Source: Frankiaceae bacterium (GTDB lineage Bacteria; Actinomycetota; Actinomycetes; Mycobacteriales; SCTD01). Taken from it: a DNA stretch of 46,683 bases. Positions 18,778 through 27,043 of this stretch are shown in pieces. The stretch lies in NCBI GenBank assembly GCA_016650445.1, contig JAENVS010000029.1:1-46683 (forward strand), read 5' to 3'. The first letter of the stretch is position 1; each line of letters opens with the position of its first letter. Both the position numbers and the translations under genes were made by a program. The notes beneath the pieces were generated by a model, which saw only the letters and a program-made list of their open reading frames with translations, was not told the origin of the DNA and did not search any database.

Positions 18778-19050
18778 GGCTCGCCTTTCGTGACGAGAGC
18801 TGCAGCCAGCCGGGCGGCCTCCTGGTGACGGCGACCCTGGGCATCCCCGGCCGTCCCGATGACGCTGGCGACGACGAGGAGCGCACCACCTGCGCCTCTG
18901 CGCACAGGCTCCCGCCCGCGAAGAGGCCCCGGATCCATCGGCGTTCTGGCGCTCGTCGCGACGGGAGGGCGGACAGCGGTCGCGACATCACCGGGCTCCC
19001 CTGCCGACCGAGTGCTTCGAGCACCGCGTGCTCCACCGGGACGCCGGCCG
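18774..19050 (-). pseudogene. fdrA remnant, collapsed and frameshifted
   Basis: Two FdrA-like pieces lie in different frames. The upstream piece reads RRWIRGLFAGGSLCAEA, close to the FdrA motif around GLxSGGTLCYEA. The downstream piece, after a frame change near 18900, reads GALLVVASVIGTAGDAQG and ends QEAARLAAALVTKGEP, like the FdrA C-terminus. Well over 100 residues that should separate them are missing, as is the N-terminal half. The stop (18774-18776) overlaps the next start. FdrA is an acyl-CoA-synthetase-like subunit of the oxamate carbamoyltransferase complex in E. coli. The left boundary is approximate; the universal stress gene ends at 19083. Confidence 0.6.
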
Positions 19051-19082
19051 GATGGCCTGTCCGCGGCGCGGCGCCAGCGCGG

Positions 19083-19568
19083 TCAGGCGGGTTGCCGTGC
19101 CTCCACCAGCTCGGGGCTCGTGCTCCGGTGTGTCTGGTGCTGCAAGGACGGCACGACGAGCACGGGACACGGCGCGTGCAGCACGCAGTGCAGGGTGACA
19201 CTGCCCATGGCCCATCCGGCGATGACGCTCCTCGTGGTCGATCCAACGACAAGGAGCCGCGCGCCCTCCGCCTCGTCCAGGATCTGGCGGGCAGGATCGC
19301 CCTCCTTGAGCCGGGTCGTGAAGCGCACTCCCGGCGGCAGGATCTCGGGCAGCTGGGCGAGCACTCGCTGTCCCGCGTAGCGCGCCTGCTCGATGTACTC
19401 CGGGATGATCGCCAGGGCGCCGAGCGGCTGTGCGTCGACGACGTACACCACGTCGAGAAGCAGGTCCGAGAGCGCCGCGTACTGCGCGGCGGCCTCCAGC
19501 GCGAGCGTGCTGACGTCGTCACCGTCGTACGCGACGACAACCCGTTCGGTTCGTTCATGGACGGTCAT
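19083..19568 (-). CDS. Universal stress protein (UspA family)
   Basis: This single-domain protein of 161 residues begins MTVHERTERVVVAYDGDD, the nucleotide-binding strand-loop of the family. The late motif is LLVVGSTTRSVIAGWAMGSV, then LHAPCPVLVVP; it is a variant of the G-2x-G-9x-G(S/T) ATP motif with the first glycine lying in VGST. The start ATG 19568 has GGAGGTGG just upstream. Candidate DosR boxes lie upstream at 19717 and 19740. In mycobacteria several such proteins are DosR targets. The decayed fdrA genes follow it on the same strand. Confidence 0.88.
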   Translation of the reverse strand: MTVHERTERVVVAYDGDDVSTLALEAAAQYAALSDLLLDVVYVVDAQPLGALAIIPEYIEQARYAGQRVLAQLPEILPPGVRFTTRLKEGDPARQILDEAEGARLLVVGSTTRSVIAGWAMGSVTLHCVLHAPCPVLVVPSLQHQTHRSTSPELVEARQPA

Positions 19569-19716
19569 GGGCCACCTCCGTTGAAGCTGCGTGCCAAGCG
19601 AAGGAATCGAACCCTGGTGCGGCCCTCCCGCCCCACCCACCATCCGGAAGCTTTCCTCCAGCAGCGCCTGGCCGGTCGTGCTCATCAAGCGTCACGCCCC
19701 CCACCGGAGCGCTCCA

Positions 19717-19730
19717 GGGCCGGAGGTCCT
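19717..19730 (-). promoter_or_regulatory. Candidate DosR box (USP promoter, distal)
   Basis: GGGCCGGAGGTCCT; on the minus strand AGGACCTCCGGCCC. Fits GGGAC-N4-GGCCC with one mismatch. It lies about 150 bp before the stress protein start. Confidence 0.5.
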
Positions 19731-19739
19731 ACGCGCGCT

Positions 19740-19753
19740 GGGCCTTTCGTCGG
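19740..19753 (-). promoter_or_regulatory. Candidate second DosR box, weaker
   Basis: GGGCCTTTCGTCGG, 23 bp from the preceding box. The GGGCC half is exact; the second half matches 3 of 5. Confidence 0.35.
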
Positions 19754-19800
19754 CTACGCGGCCGGCTCATGACCCTCAGCGCCCGGCTCTGCGCTCGGTC

Positions 19801-19814
19801 GGGACCTAAGGCCC
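19801..19814 (+). promoter_or_regulatory. Candidate DosR box upstream of the P-type ATPase
   Basis: GGGACCTAAGGCCC, flanked by TC and CAA. It matches the mycobacterial 20-mer TTSGGGACTWWAGTCCCSAA at most positions, 77 bp before the ATPase start. Confidence 0.7.
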
Positions 19815-19822
19815 CAACCGAC

Positions 19823-19836
19823 GCGACCTCAGGCCC
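19823..19836 (+). promoter_or_regulatory. Candidate second DosR box, 22 bp downstream
   Basis: GCGACCTCAGGCCC has one mismatch in the first half relative to GGGAC-N4-GGCCC. The 22-bp spacing from the 19801 site, two helical turns, is that expected for paired DosR sites. Confidence 0.5.
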
Positions 19837-19890
19837 TGTCCGGAGCCTCGGCGGCGACCCACGCTGAGGGTTCGACGGAGGGACGACGGC

Positions 19891-22596
19891 ATGGTGACAG
19901 ACGCACCGGCACGGGTTCATGGCTCGTCCGACGCGTTGCCCCTCGGTGCCGGGTGCGATGACGCGTGGGTGGACGAGCTCGACATCGTGGCCGGCGTCCT
20001 TGGAACCGATCCGGTCCACGGTCTCGACGCGTCCACAGCAGTGGCCCGACTCAGGGCCGCCGGACGCAACGTCCTGCCGACGAGCAGTCCGCCCAGCCTG
20101 ACTGCACTCATCGCGGGGCAGCTCCGCGAGACGATGATCGTGGTGCTGCTGTGCGCGGCGGTTCTCACGGCGGTGATCGGCGACCTGAGCGACACGGCCG
20201 TCATCGCGGTCGTCGTGACGGTCAACACGGCTCTCGGTGTCAGTCAGCAGCGCCGGGCGGAACGAGCGATCACGGCCCTCACCTCGTTGACGCCGCGCAC
20301 GGCCCGCGTCGTGCGCGGTGGCGACGTGGCCCTCGTCGACGCCGAGGAGATCGTCCCGGGAGATCTCATCGAGCTGGAGGCGGGCGACCTCGTCGCCGCT
20401 GACGGTCGGCTCGTCGAGCAGCAAGGTCTGGAAGTGGACGAGGCCGTCCTCACCGGGGAGTCCGTCGCGGCGCAGAAGGACACGCGAGCCTGCTCGCCGA
20501 GCACACCGGTCGCAGACCGCACGGGCATGGTGCACTCCGGCACGCTGGTCACCCGCGGCCGGGGCCGCGCGATCGTGACGTCGACGGGAGACCGGACGCA
20601 GATCGGCCGGCTCGCGCGACTGCTGGTGACGACGTCGGCACCAGCGACGCCGCTGCAGCGACGCCTGGCCGGCTTCGGCCGGCAGATCGCGGTGGTCACG
20701 GTCGCGTTGTGTGGAGTCGTCCTCGTGATCGGAGTCGCGCGAGGCGAGGACCTCACCACGATGACGCTGACCGCCATCAGCCTCGCCGTCGCGGCCGTGC
20801 CTGAATCCCTCCCGGCTGTGGTGACGGTGTCACTCGCGTTGGCGGCGCAGCGGATGGCGCGTCGGTCCGCGGTGGTCCGGACCCTGCCGGCCGTCGAGTC
20901 GCTCGGTGCCGTCACCGTCGTCTGCTCGGACAAGACCGGGACGCTGACGCAGGGAACGATGTTCGCCACCGGCTTCTGGACGCCGAGCGGCTGGGTGGCC
21001 GCCGACGGTCTCGGCTACCAACCAGCCGGGGAGCTCCGCGGTGACGCCACAGCCATCGAGGCCGGTGGCCCGCTCCTGCGCGCCGTGACGCTGTGCAACG
21101 ACGCGCGCCTCGTCCTGCAGGACGAGGCCTGGGTCGTGGCCGGCGATCCCATGGAAGGGGCGCTGGTCGCTCTCGCGGAGAAGGGCGGGTACGCCGCGGG
21201 TGACGTTCGATCCGAGTTCCCCCGGGTCCGCGAGTACGGCTTCGATCACCAGCGCGGACGCATGACGACGGTCCACGAGCGGGCCGGCGGATTCATCGTC
21301 CTGTGCAAGGGCGCGCCCGAGCTCGTGCTGGACCTCGTCGACAGCGATGCCGAGACAGTGGGCGCCGCCCGCTCGCAGATAGCGCGGCTGACCGGTGATG
21401 GCCTTCGCGTGCTCGCGGTGGCTGCCGCCGAGCGCAGCGAGCTGCCCGCGGACATCGCGGACGCCGAGCGGCACCTCCGGCTCCTGGGCCTGGTCGCGCT
21501 TCACGACCCGCCGCGGTCAGGGGCCGCTGCCGCGGTCGCTGCCGTTCGCTCAGCCGGCGTCGTACCCATCATGATCACCGGTGACCACCCGCACACTGCG
21601 GCGGCGATCGCGCGAAGGCTCGGGTTGCTGCATGACGGCCACCGGGTGGCCGTCGGCAGCGACATCGCCGCGGGCCTGAGCGTCGAGGACTTGCGCGACA
21701 TCCGCGTGTACGCCCGCACCGCTCCTGAGCAGAAGCTGGCGATCGTCGACGCCCTGCGTGCCGTTGGACACGTCGTCGCCATGACGGGTGACGGCGTCAA
21801 CGACGCGCCGGCACTGCGACGCGCCGACATCGGTGTGGCGATGGGATCAACCGGCACCGACGTCGCTCGCCAGGCCGCCGACCTGGTACTCGTCGACGAC
21901 AACATCGGCACGATCGTGGCGGCCGTCGAAGAAGGACGACGGGTCTACGACAACGTACGGCGCTTCCTGCTGTACGGCATGGCGGGCGGCTTCGCCGAGG
22001 TACTGGTCATGCTGCTCGGACCGGCCGTCGGTCTCGCGCTGCCACTGCTGCCCGCCCAGATCCTGTGGGTCAACATGCTCACGCACGGCATGCCGGGGGT
22101 CGCCCTCGGCGCCGAGGTCGGTGAGGACGACGCGCTGAGCCGACCACCGCGGGATCCGAGTCAGGGTGTGCTCGGCGACGGGCTGCTCCGCCGCATCCTG
22201 CTGCTGGGATCGTTGGTCGGCGTCGTGTCCCTCGCGGTCGGCGTGGCCATGGAGCGCTCCGGCCATCCCTGGCAGAGCATGGTGTTCGTCACCCTGACGC
22301 TCCAACAGCTCGGGATCGCGCTGGTTCTCCGCTCGCAGCAGCGCTCGATCTTCCGGGTCGGACTGCGCGGCAACCCGTTCCTGATGCTGTCGCTGGTCCT
22401 CAACGCCGGCCTGTTGTGGGCAGCAGTCGCGTGGGAGCCGCTGCGCGAGCTGCTCGGCACTCGGGCCCTGTCCGTGGGCGAGCTCGGGACGTGCCTGGTG
22501 GCGGCGGCGTTCGCCCCGCTGGTCCTGGACCTCTCGAAGGCAGTGGGCCGCCGACAGGGCATTGCGACCCGGGCAGCCAGGGACCTTCGGACCTAG
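19891..22596 (+). CDS. Cation-transporting P-type ATPase (P2/CtpF-like)
   Basis: This 901-residue membrane pump has an N-terminal cation-ATPase domain, the actuator domain with LTGESVAAQKDT, and the M4 motif AAVPESLPAVV typical of calcium-type pumps. The phosphorylation motif CSDKTGTLTQG has Asp347, followed by CKGAPELVLD, ITGDHPHTAAAIA and the hinge MTGDGVNDAPAL. C-terminal helices follow. In M6 the usual N-x-x-T-D-G is N-M-L-T-H-G, so the ion-binding aspartate is histidine; the ion is therefore uncertain. The start ATG 19891 has GGAGGG upstream. Mycobacterial ctpF, a DosR target beside a stress protein gene, is the closest contextual parallel. It is 50 bp upstream of the PFOR genes and may be cotranscribed. 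Confidence 0.92.
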   Translation: MVTDAPARVHGSSDALPLGAGCDDAWVDELDIVAGVLGTDPVHGLDASTAVARLRAAGRNVLPTSSPPSLTALIAGQLRETMIVVLLCAAVLTAVIGDLSDTAVIAVVVTVNTALGVSQQRRAERAITALTSLTPRTARVVRGGDVALVDAEEIVPGDLIELEAGDLVAADGRLVEQQGLEVDEAVLTGESVAAQKDTRACSPSTPVADRTGMVHSGTLVTRGRGRAIVTSTGDRTQIGRLARLLVTTSAPATPLQRRLAGFGRQIAVVTVALCGVVLVIGVARGEDLTTMTLTAISLAVAAVPESLPAVVTVSLALAAQRMARRSAVVRTLPAVESLGAVTVVCSDKTGTLTQGTMFATGFWTPSGWVAADGLGYQPAGELRGDATAIEAGGPLLRAVTLCNDARLVLQDEAWVVAGDPMEGALVALAEKGGYAAGDVRSEFPRVREYGFDHQRGRMTTVHERAGGFIVLCKGAPELVLDLVDSDAETVGAARSQIARLTGDGLRVLAVAAAERSELPADIADAERHLRLLGLVALHDPPRSGAAAAVAAVRSAGVVPIMITGDHPHTAAAIARRLGLLHDGHRVAVGSDIAAGLSVEDLRDIRVYARTAPEQKLAIVDALRAVGHVVAMTGDGVNDAPALRRADIGVAMGSTGTDVARQAADLVLVDDNIGTIVAAVEEGRRVYDNVRRFLLYGMAGGFAEVLVMLLGPAVGLALPLLPAQILWVNMLTHGMPGVALGAEVGEDDALSRPPRDPSQGVLGDGLLRRILLLGSLVGVVSLAVGVAMERSGHPWQSMVFVTLTLQQLGIALVLRSQQRSIFRVGLRGNPFLMLSLVLNAGLLWAAVAWEPLRELLGTRALSVGELGTCLVAAAFAPLVLDLSKAVGRRQGIATRAARDLRT

Positions 22597-22646
22597 TGCC
22601 GCTCGCTCTGTTCGCGGAGGGTGAGGCGGACGACGGGAGATCGCTG

Positions 22647-23228
22647 ATGTACGAGGTCCGGCTCCACGGTCGCGGCGGGCAGGGGGCCGTCACGGCGGCC
22701 GAGCTGCTCTCCGTCGCGGCGTTCGACGGCGGCGGCTGGGCACAGGCCTTCCCGAGCTTCGGCTCGGAACGCACCGGTGCCCCGGTAGCGGCGTTCTGCC
22801 GGATGGACGACCGGCCGATCCGGTTGCGCGAGCCGGTGCTGAACCCGAACGCGCTGCTCATCCTCGACGCCACGCTGCTCCACCTGGACGGCGTCTTCGC
22901 CGGGCTGCGGCCCGACGGCATCGTCCTGATCAACTCGGCCCGGCAACCGGACGAGCTTGGGCTCGGCGACCTCACCGGACGGCATCCGGACGTGACCGTG
23001 ACCACGCTGGATGCGAGCGCCATCGCCCGGCGGCACCTGGGCCGCCCCCTACCCAACGGCGTGATGCTCGGCGGCTTCGCGGCGCTCAGCGACACCGTCT
23101 CCATCGAGGGGGTGCTGCAGGCGCTCCGCGAGCGGTTCCGCGGTTCGACCGGCGAGAGCAACGCGTGCGCCGCACAGGAGGCGTACGACACCGTGCGGTT
23201 GACCAGGGAGGCGACTGTCGATGCCTGA
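22647..23228 (+). CDS. porC: Pyruvate:ferredoxin oxidoreductase gamma subunit
   Basis: This 193-residue protein belongs to the PorC/KorC gamma family of 2-oxoacid:acceptor oxidoreductases. It starts MYEVRLHGRGGQGAVTAAEL, the hallmark GRGGQG motif, and continues with QAFPSFGSERTGAPVAAFCR and later LLILDATLLH. In the complex it contributes to CoA binding. The ATG at 22647 is preceded by GGGAG; the frame is open further upstream over the ATPase end but without family similarity. It overlaps the next gene by 8 nt. Order gamma-alpha-beta, then the GltD-ferredoxin fusion. Confidence 0.9.
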   Translation: MYEVRLHGRGGQGAVTAAELLSVAAFDGGGWAQAFPSFGSERTGAPVAAFCRMDDRPIRLREPVLNPNALLILDATLLHLDGVFAGLRPDGIVLINSARQPDELGLGDLTGRHPDVTVTTLDASAIARRHLGRPLPNGVMLGGFAALSDTVSIEGVLQALRERFRGSTGESNACAAQEAYDTVRLTREATVDA

Positions 23229-24408
23229 GCAGCTGGAGGGCTCCGTCGCGGTGGCCAGGACGGTCGCGCGCTGCCGTCCACAGGTCGTCTGCGCCTACCC
23301 CATCACGCCGCAGACGCACATCGTCGAGGGGCTCAGCGTTCTGGTACGAGAAGGCTCGCTCGCGCCGTGCGAGTTCGTCAACGTTGAGTCCGAGTTCGCC
23401 GCGCTCTCGGTCGCCATCGGGGCCTCGGCGACCGGGGCCCGTACCTACACGGCAACGGCCAGCCAGGGTCTGCTCTACATGGCCGAGGCGCTCTACAACG
23501 CCTCCGGACTCGGCCTGCCGATAGTGATGACCGTCGCGAACCGCGCGATCGGCGCGCCCATCAACATCTGGAACGACCACAGCGATTCGATGTCGCAGCG
23601 CGACTGCGGCTGGCTGCAGCTGTTCGCGGAGGACAACCAGCAGGCCGTCGATCTGCACGTGCAGGCCTTCCGCATCGCGGAGGAGCTGTCGGTGCCGGTC
23701 ATGGTGTGCATGGACGGCTTCGTTCTCACCCACGCCTACGAGCAGGTGGAGCTGCCGACACAGGAGCAGGTCGATGCCTTCGTGCCGTTGTACCAACCGA
23801 GGCAGGTCCTCGACCCGCAGGCTCCGATCACCATCGGGGCCATGGTGGGACCCGAGGCGTTCACGGAAGTGCGGTACCTGGCGCACGAGACGCAGCTGCG
23901 CGCGTTGGAGGTCATCCCACGTATTGGTGCCGAGTACGCCGAGGTCACCGGCCGGCCAGGCGGCGCGCTCGTCTCGGCGTACAACATGACCGACGCCGAC
24001 ATCGTGGTCGTCGCGATGGGCTCCGTGCTCGGCACGCTGAAGGACACCGTGGACGAGCTGGCCGCCGATGGGACCCAGGTCGGCGTGGTCGGGATCACGA
24101 CGTACCGGCCGTTCCCCGCGGCGGCGGTGCGCGCGGCGCTGGCCGACGCAGCCCGGGTGGTCGTCCTCGAGCGGGCCATCTCGCCAGGTGTCGGTGGGCC
24201 GCTCACGGCCGACGTTCGCGGGGCGCTGGCCGGCCTGTCGACAGAGATCGTCACCGTGGTGGCAGGCCTCGGCGGTCGCGCCATCACGCGTCCCTCGCTG
24301 CGAGCGATGCTCCTCGAAGCGGGTCGCGGAGCGCTGGACCTGCTGACGTTCCTCGACCTCGACCTGCCACAGATCCAGCGAGCGCAGCTGACGGGGGCCG
24401 GTCGATGA
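23221..24408 (+). CDS. porA: Pyruvate:ferredoxin oxidoreductase alpha subunit
   Basis: This 395-residue alpha subunit has the pyrimidine-binding thiamine diphosphate domain. Motifs: VCAYPITPQTHIVEGL, FVNVESEFAALSVAIGAS, TATASQGLLYMAEALYNASG, and NIWNDHSDSMSQRDCGWLQL, which is typical of pyruvate-type (PorA) rather than 2-oxoglutarate-type subunits. The C-terminal part includes VGVVGITTYRPFPAAAVR and VVLERAISPGVGGPL. The reaction is pyruvate plus CoA to acetyl-CoA, CO2 and reduced ferredoxin (reversible). It overlaps porC by 8 nt and porB by ATGA, so translation is coupled. Substrate choice is inferred from the motif only. Confidence 0.92.
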   Translation: MPEQLEGSVAVARTVARCRPQVVCAYPITPQTHIVEGLSVLVREGSLAPCEFVNVESEFAALSVAIGASATGARTYTATASQGLLYMAEALYNASGLGLPIVMTVANRAIGAPINIWNDHSDSMSQRDCGWLQLFAEDNQQAVDLHVQAFRIAEELSVPVMVCMDGFVLTHAYEQVELPTQEQVDAFVPLYQPRQVLDPQAPITIGAMVGPEAFTEVRYLAHETQLRALEVIPRIGAEYAEVTGRPGGALVSAYNMTDADIVVVAMGSVLGTLKDTVDELAADGTQVGVVGITTYRPFPAAAVRAALADAARVVVLERAISPGVGGPLTADVRGALAGLSTEIVTVVAGLGGRAITRPSLRAMLLEAGRGALDLLTFLDLDLPQIQRAQLTGAGR

Positions 24409-25406
24409 CAACCGACGTGAAGTTCTACCAAGTCGGCAGTTTCGCGGTCGGGAATCGGCTGCTGTCCCGAGATCTGCGCACCGTGCAGTCGGAGGAGACC
24501 CGGGCCAACGCACTGACGTGCGGCCATCGCGCGTGCCGCGGCTGCGGCGAGGCACTCGGAGCGCGCTACGCCCTCGACACCGCGATCGAGGCGACGAAGG
24601 GGAAACTGGTCGTCGTCAACGCGACCGGATGCCTCGAGGTGTTCACCACGCCGTACCCGGAGTCGGCCTGGCAGGTGCCGTGGCTGCACTCGCTGTTCGG
24701 CAACGCGGCTGCGGTGGCGACCGGAGTCGCGTCGGCGCTGAGGGCCCAGGGCCGCGAGGACATCCGAGTCGTGGCGCAAGGCGGCGACGGCGGCACGGTC
24801 GACATCGGCTTCGCCTGCCTGTCGGGGATGTTCGAACGCAACGACGACGTCCTGTACATCTGCTACGACAACGAGGGCTACATGAACACCGGCGTCCAGC
24901 GGTCGGCGGCCACCCCGCCGGCGGCGCGCACCGCGACGACGCCGGCTGTCGGCCCGGAGCCCGGAAACCGCTTCGGGCAGGGCAAGGACGTCCCAGCCAT
25001 CGCGATGGCGCACCGGATCCCGTATGTCGCGACCGCCACTGTCGCGGACCTGCACGACCTCGAGGCCAAGGTACGACGGGCGATGGAACTGCGCGGCGCG
25101 CGCTACCTGCACGTCCTCGTTCCGTGCCCACTGGGCTGGGCGACGGAGTCGGACGAGACGATCAAGATCGCGCGGCTCGCGACGCAGACCGGTCTTTTCC
25201 CGGTGTTCGCGGCCGAGAACGGCGATGTCGTCGACGTCACCCCGATCCGTCACCACGTCCCGGTCGACCCCTACCTCGAGGCGCAGGGGCGGTACGCGCA
25301 CCTGTTCGCGCCGTCGCGTCGCGCCGACGTCATCGCGCGGATCCAGGCGGAGGCGGACCGCAACATCGTCCGTTACGACCTGCTCGGCCGGAGAGGCGGC
25401 ACGTGA
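24405..25406 (+). CDS. porB: Pyruvate:ferredoxin oxidoreductase beta subunit
   Basis: This 333-residue beta subunit binds the diphosphate end of thiamine diphosphate and a proximal [4Fe-4S] cluster. CGHRACRGCGEALGARYAL holds clustered cysteines, NATGCLEVFTTPYPESAW a further one, and VVAQGGDGGTVDIGF with CYDNEGYMNTGVQRS forms the TPP/Mg2+ motif. The start ATG 24405 overlaps the porA stop (ATGA). Its stop TGA overlaps the next ATG as TGATG. No separate delta ferredoxin subunit is present; the next gene appears to supply it. Confidence 0.92.
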   Translation: MTTDVKFYQVGSFAVGNRLLSRDLRTVQSEETRANALTCGHRACRGCGEALGARYALDTAIEATKGKLVVVNATGCLEVFTTPYPESAWQVPWLHSLFGNAAAVATGVASALRAQGREDIRVVAQGGDGGTVDIGFACLSGMFERNDDVLYICYDNEGYMNTGVQRSAATPPAARTATTPAVGPEPGNRFGQGKDVPAIAMAHRIPYVATATVADLHDLEAKVRRAMELRGARYLHVLVPCPLGWATESDETIKIARLATQTGLFPVFAAENGDVVDVTPIRHHVPVDPYLEAQGRYAHLFAPSRRADVIARIQAEADRNIVRYDLLGRRGGT

Positions 25407-27031
25407 TGGACAAGCCGTTCGCGATCACGCTCGACGTCGGCAGCAGCCTGGTGAACAAGACCGGCTCGTGGCGCACCGAGCGGCCGGTCTACCTCGACCT
25501 GATGCCGCCCTGCAACGACGCCTGTCCGGCCGGCGAGAACATCCAGCAGTGGCTGTACCAGGCGGAGGACGGTGGCTACGAGCAGGCCTGGCGGCAGATC
25601 ATGCTCGACAACCCGCTGCCGGCCGTGATGGGCCGAATCTGCTACCACCCGTGCCAGACCGCCTGCAACCGCGGCCAGCTCGACGAAGCCGTGGGCATCC
25701 ACTCGGTCGAGCGGTTCCTCGGGGACGAGGCCATCAAGCGCGGCTGGACCGTCACCGTCGACATCCCAGCGAGCGGCCAACACGTGCTCGTCGTCGGTTC
25801 CGGGCCGTGCGGGCTCGCGGCGGCGTACCACCTGCGCCGGCTCGGGCACGAGGTCACGGTCGTCGATGCCCAGGAGCAGCTCGGCGGGATGATGCGCTAC
25901 GGCATCCCGCGCTACCGGCTGCCGCGCGAGGTGCTCGACGCCGAGATCGCGCGGATCGTCGGGATGGGCGTGCACGTGCGCACGGACACCCGGGTCGACG
26001 ACCTGGCGACCACGATGTCCGAGGGCGGGTTCGACGCCGCGTTCCTCGCCGTTGGTGCCCAGGTCGGGCGGCACACCGAGATCCCCGCGGGTGACAGCGC
26101 GCGCATCATCGACGCGCTGACCCTGCTCCAGCAGGCGAGCGGCGACGGGGAGGGGCCACAGCTCGGTCAGCGCGTCGTCGTGTACGGCGGCGGCAACACC
26201 GCGATGGACGCCGCGCGCACCGCCCGGCGGCTCGGCGCGACCGAGGCGATCGTCGTGTACCGCCGGACGCGGGACCGGATGCCGGCGCAACCGGAGGAGG
26301 TCGACGAGGCGCTTGCAGAGGGCGTGCGGATGCGCTGGCTGTCGACGATCGCGGCCGCAGAAGGTCAGCGGCTGACCATCGAGCGGATGGAGCTCGACGG
26401 AAACGGGTTCCCCCAGCCGACGGGGGAGTTCGAGGAGCTCGACGCGGACACCGTCGTCCTCGCGCTCGGCCAGGAGGTGGCACTCGATCTGCTTGACGGG
26501 CTGCCGGACGTCGACGTGAGCCACGGGGTCGTGGCGGTCGACGACAACCGGATGACCGGTCACGCGGGCGTCTTCGCCGGTGGCGACATGACCGTCGGCG
26601 ACCGCACGGCGACGACGGCGATCGGGCACGGGAAGAGCGCCGCGCGCCGGATCGACGCGTGGCTGCGCGGCAGCGGCTCGCCCGGCGGTGCCCGGCCGGC
26701 GCTGGCGGCGTACGAGCGCCTGAACGGCTGGTACTACTCCGACGCGCCGGCCACCGTGCAGCACGAGCTCACGACCGCGCGACGGGTGTCCACCTTCGAC
26801 GAGGTCACGGCGGGTCTGGACGAGGAGACCGCGCTGTTCGAGGCTCGTCGCTGCCTGTCCTGCGGCAACTGCTTCGGCTGCGACAACTGCTACGGCGTCT
26901 GCCCGGACAACGCGGTGCTCAAGCTGGGACCGACCGAGTACGCGGTCGACCTGGTGCACTGCAAGGGCTGCGGCTTGTGCGCCGAGGAGTGCCCGTGTGG
27001 CGCCATCGAAATGGTCCCCGAGACGACGTAG
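25406..27031 (+). CDS. GltD-like NAD(P)H oxidoreductase fused to a 2[4Fe-4S] ferredoxin
   Basis: This 541-residue protein has a GltD-type N-terminus with iron-sulfur cysteines (PPCNDACPAGENIQQWL, CYHPCQTACNRGQLDEAVGIHS). An FAD site follows (LVVGSGPCGLAAAYHLRRLGHEVTVVD), then an NAD(P)H site (VVVYGGGNTAMDAARTARRLG) and the second FAD motif (GVFAGGDMTVG). The C-terminal ferredoxin domain has two CxxCxxCxxxCP sets (CGNCFGCDNCYGVCP; CKGCGLCAEECP). It presumably replaces the PFOR delta subunit and links ferredoxin electrons with NAD(P). The start ATG 25406 overlaps the porB stop; GGAGAGG lies upstream. The length is much longer than GltD because of the fusion. Confidence 0.88.
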   Translation: MDKPFAITLDVGSSLVNKTGSWRTERPVYLDLMPPCNDACPAGENIQQWLYQAEDGGYEQAWRQIMLDNPLPAVMGRICYHPCQTACNRGQLDEAVGIHSVERFLGDEAIKRGWTVTVDIPASGQHVLVVGSGPCGLAAAYHLRRLGHEVTVVDAQEQLGGMMRYGIPRYRLPREVLDAEIARIVGMGVHVRTDTRVDDLATTMSEGGFDAAFLAVGAQVGRHTEIPAGDSARIIDALTLLQQASGDGEGPQLGQRVVVYGGGNTAMDAARTARRLGATEAIVVYRRTRDRMPAQPEEVDEALAEGVRMRWLSTIAAAEGQRLTIERMELDGNGFPQPTGEFEELDADTVVLALGQEVALDLLDGLPDVDVSHGVVAVDDNRMTGHAGVFAGGDMTVGDRTATTAIGHGKSAARRIDAWLRGSGSPGGARPALAAYERLNGWYYSDAPATVQHELTTARRVSTFDEVTAGLDEETALFEARRCLSCGNCFGCDNCYGVCPDNAVLKLGPTEYAVDLVHCKGCGLCAEECPCGAIEMVPETT

Positions 27032-27043
27032 AAGCGGAGTGAC

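Larger units (their letters stand above)
19569..19890. other. Divergent intergenic region with four DosR-like sites
   Basis: This 322-bp gap between the divergent stress-protein and P-type ATPase genes holds no credible gene. It contains two pairs of DosR-like boxes (19717/19740 and 19801/19823). Near 19597-19615 there is also a sequence that, read on the minus strand, resembles a tRNA T-arm (GGTTCGATTCC) but belongs to no foldable tRNA. Confidence 0.6.

Noticed and set aside
19585..19660. tRNA gene on the minus strand
   Set aside because: Only a T-arm-like GGTTCGATTCC is present; acceptor, D and anticodon arms cannot be formed and the T-stem itself pairs poorly.
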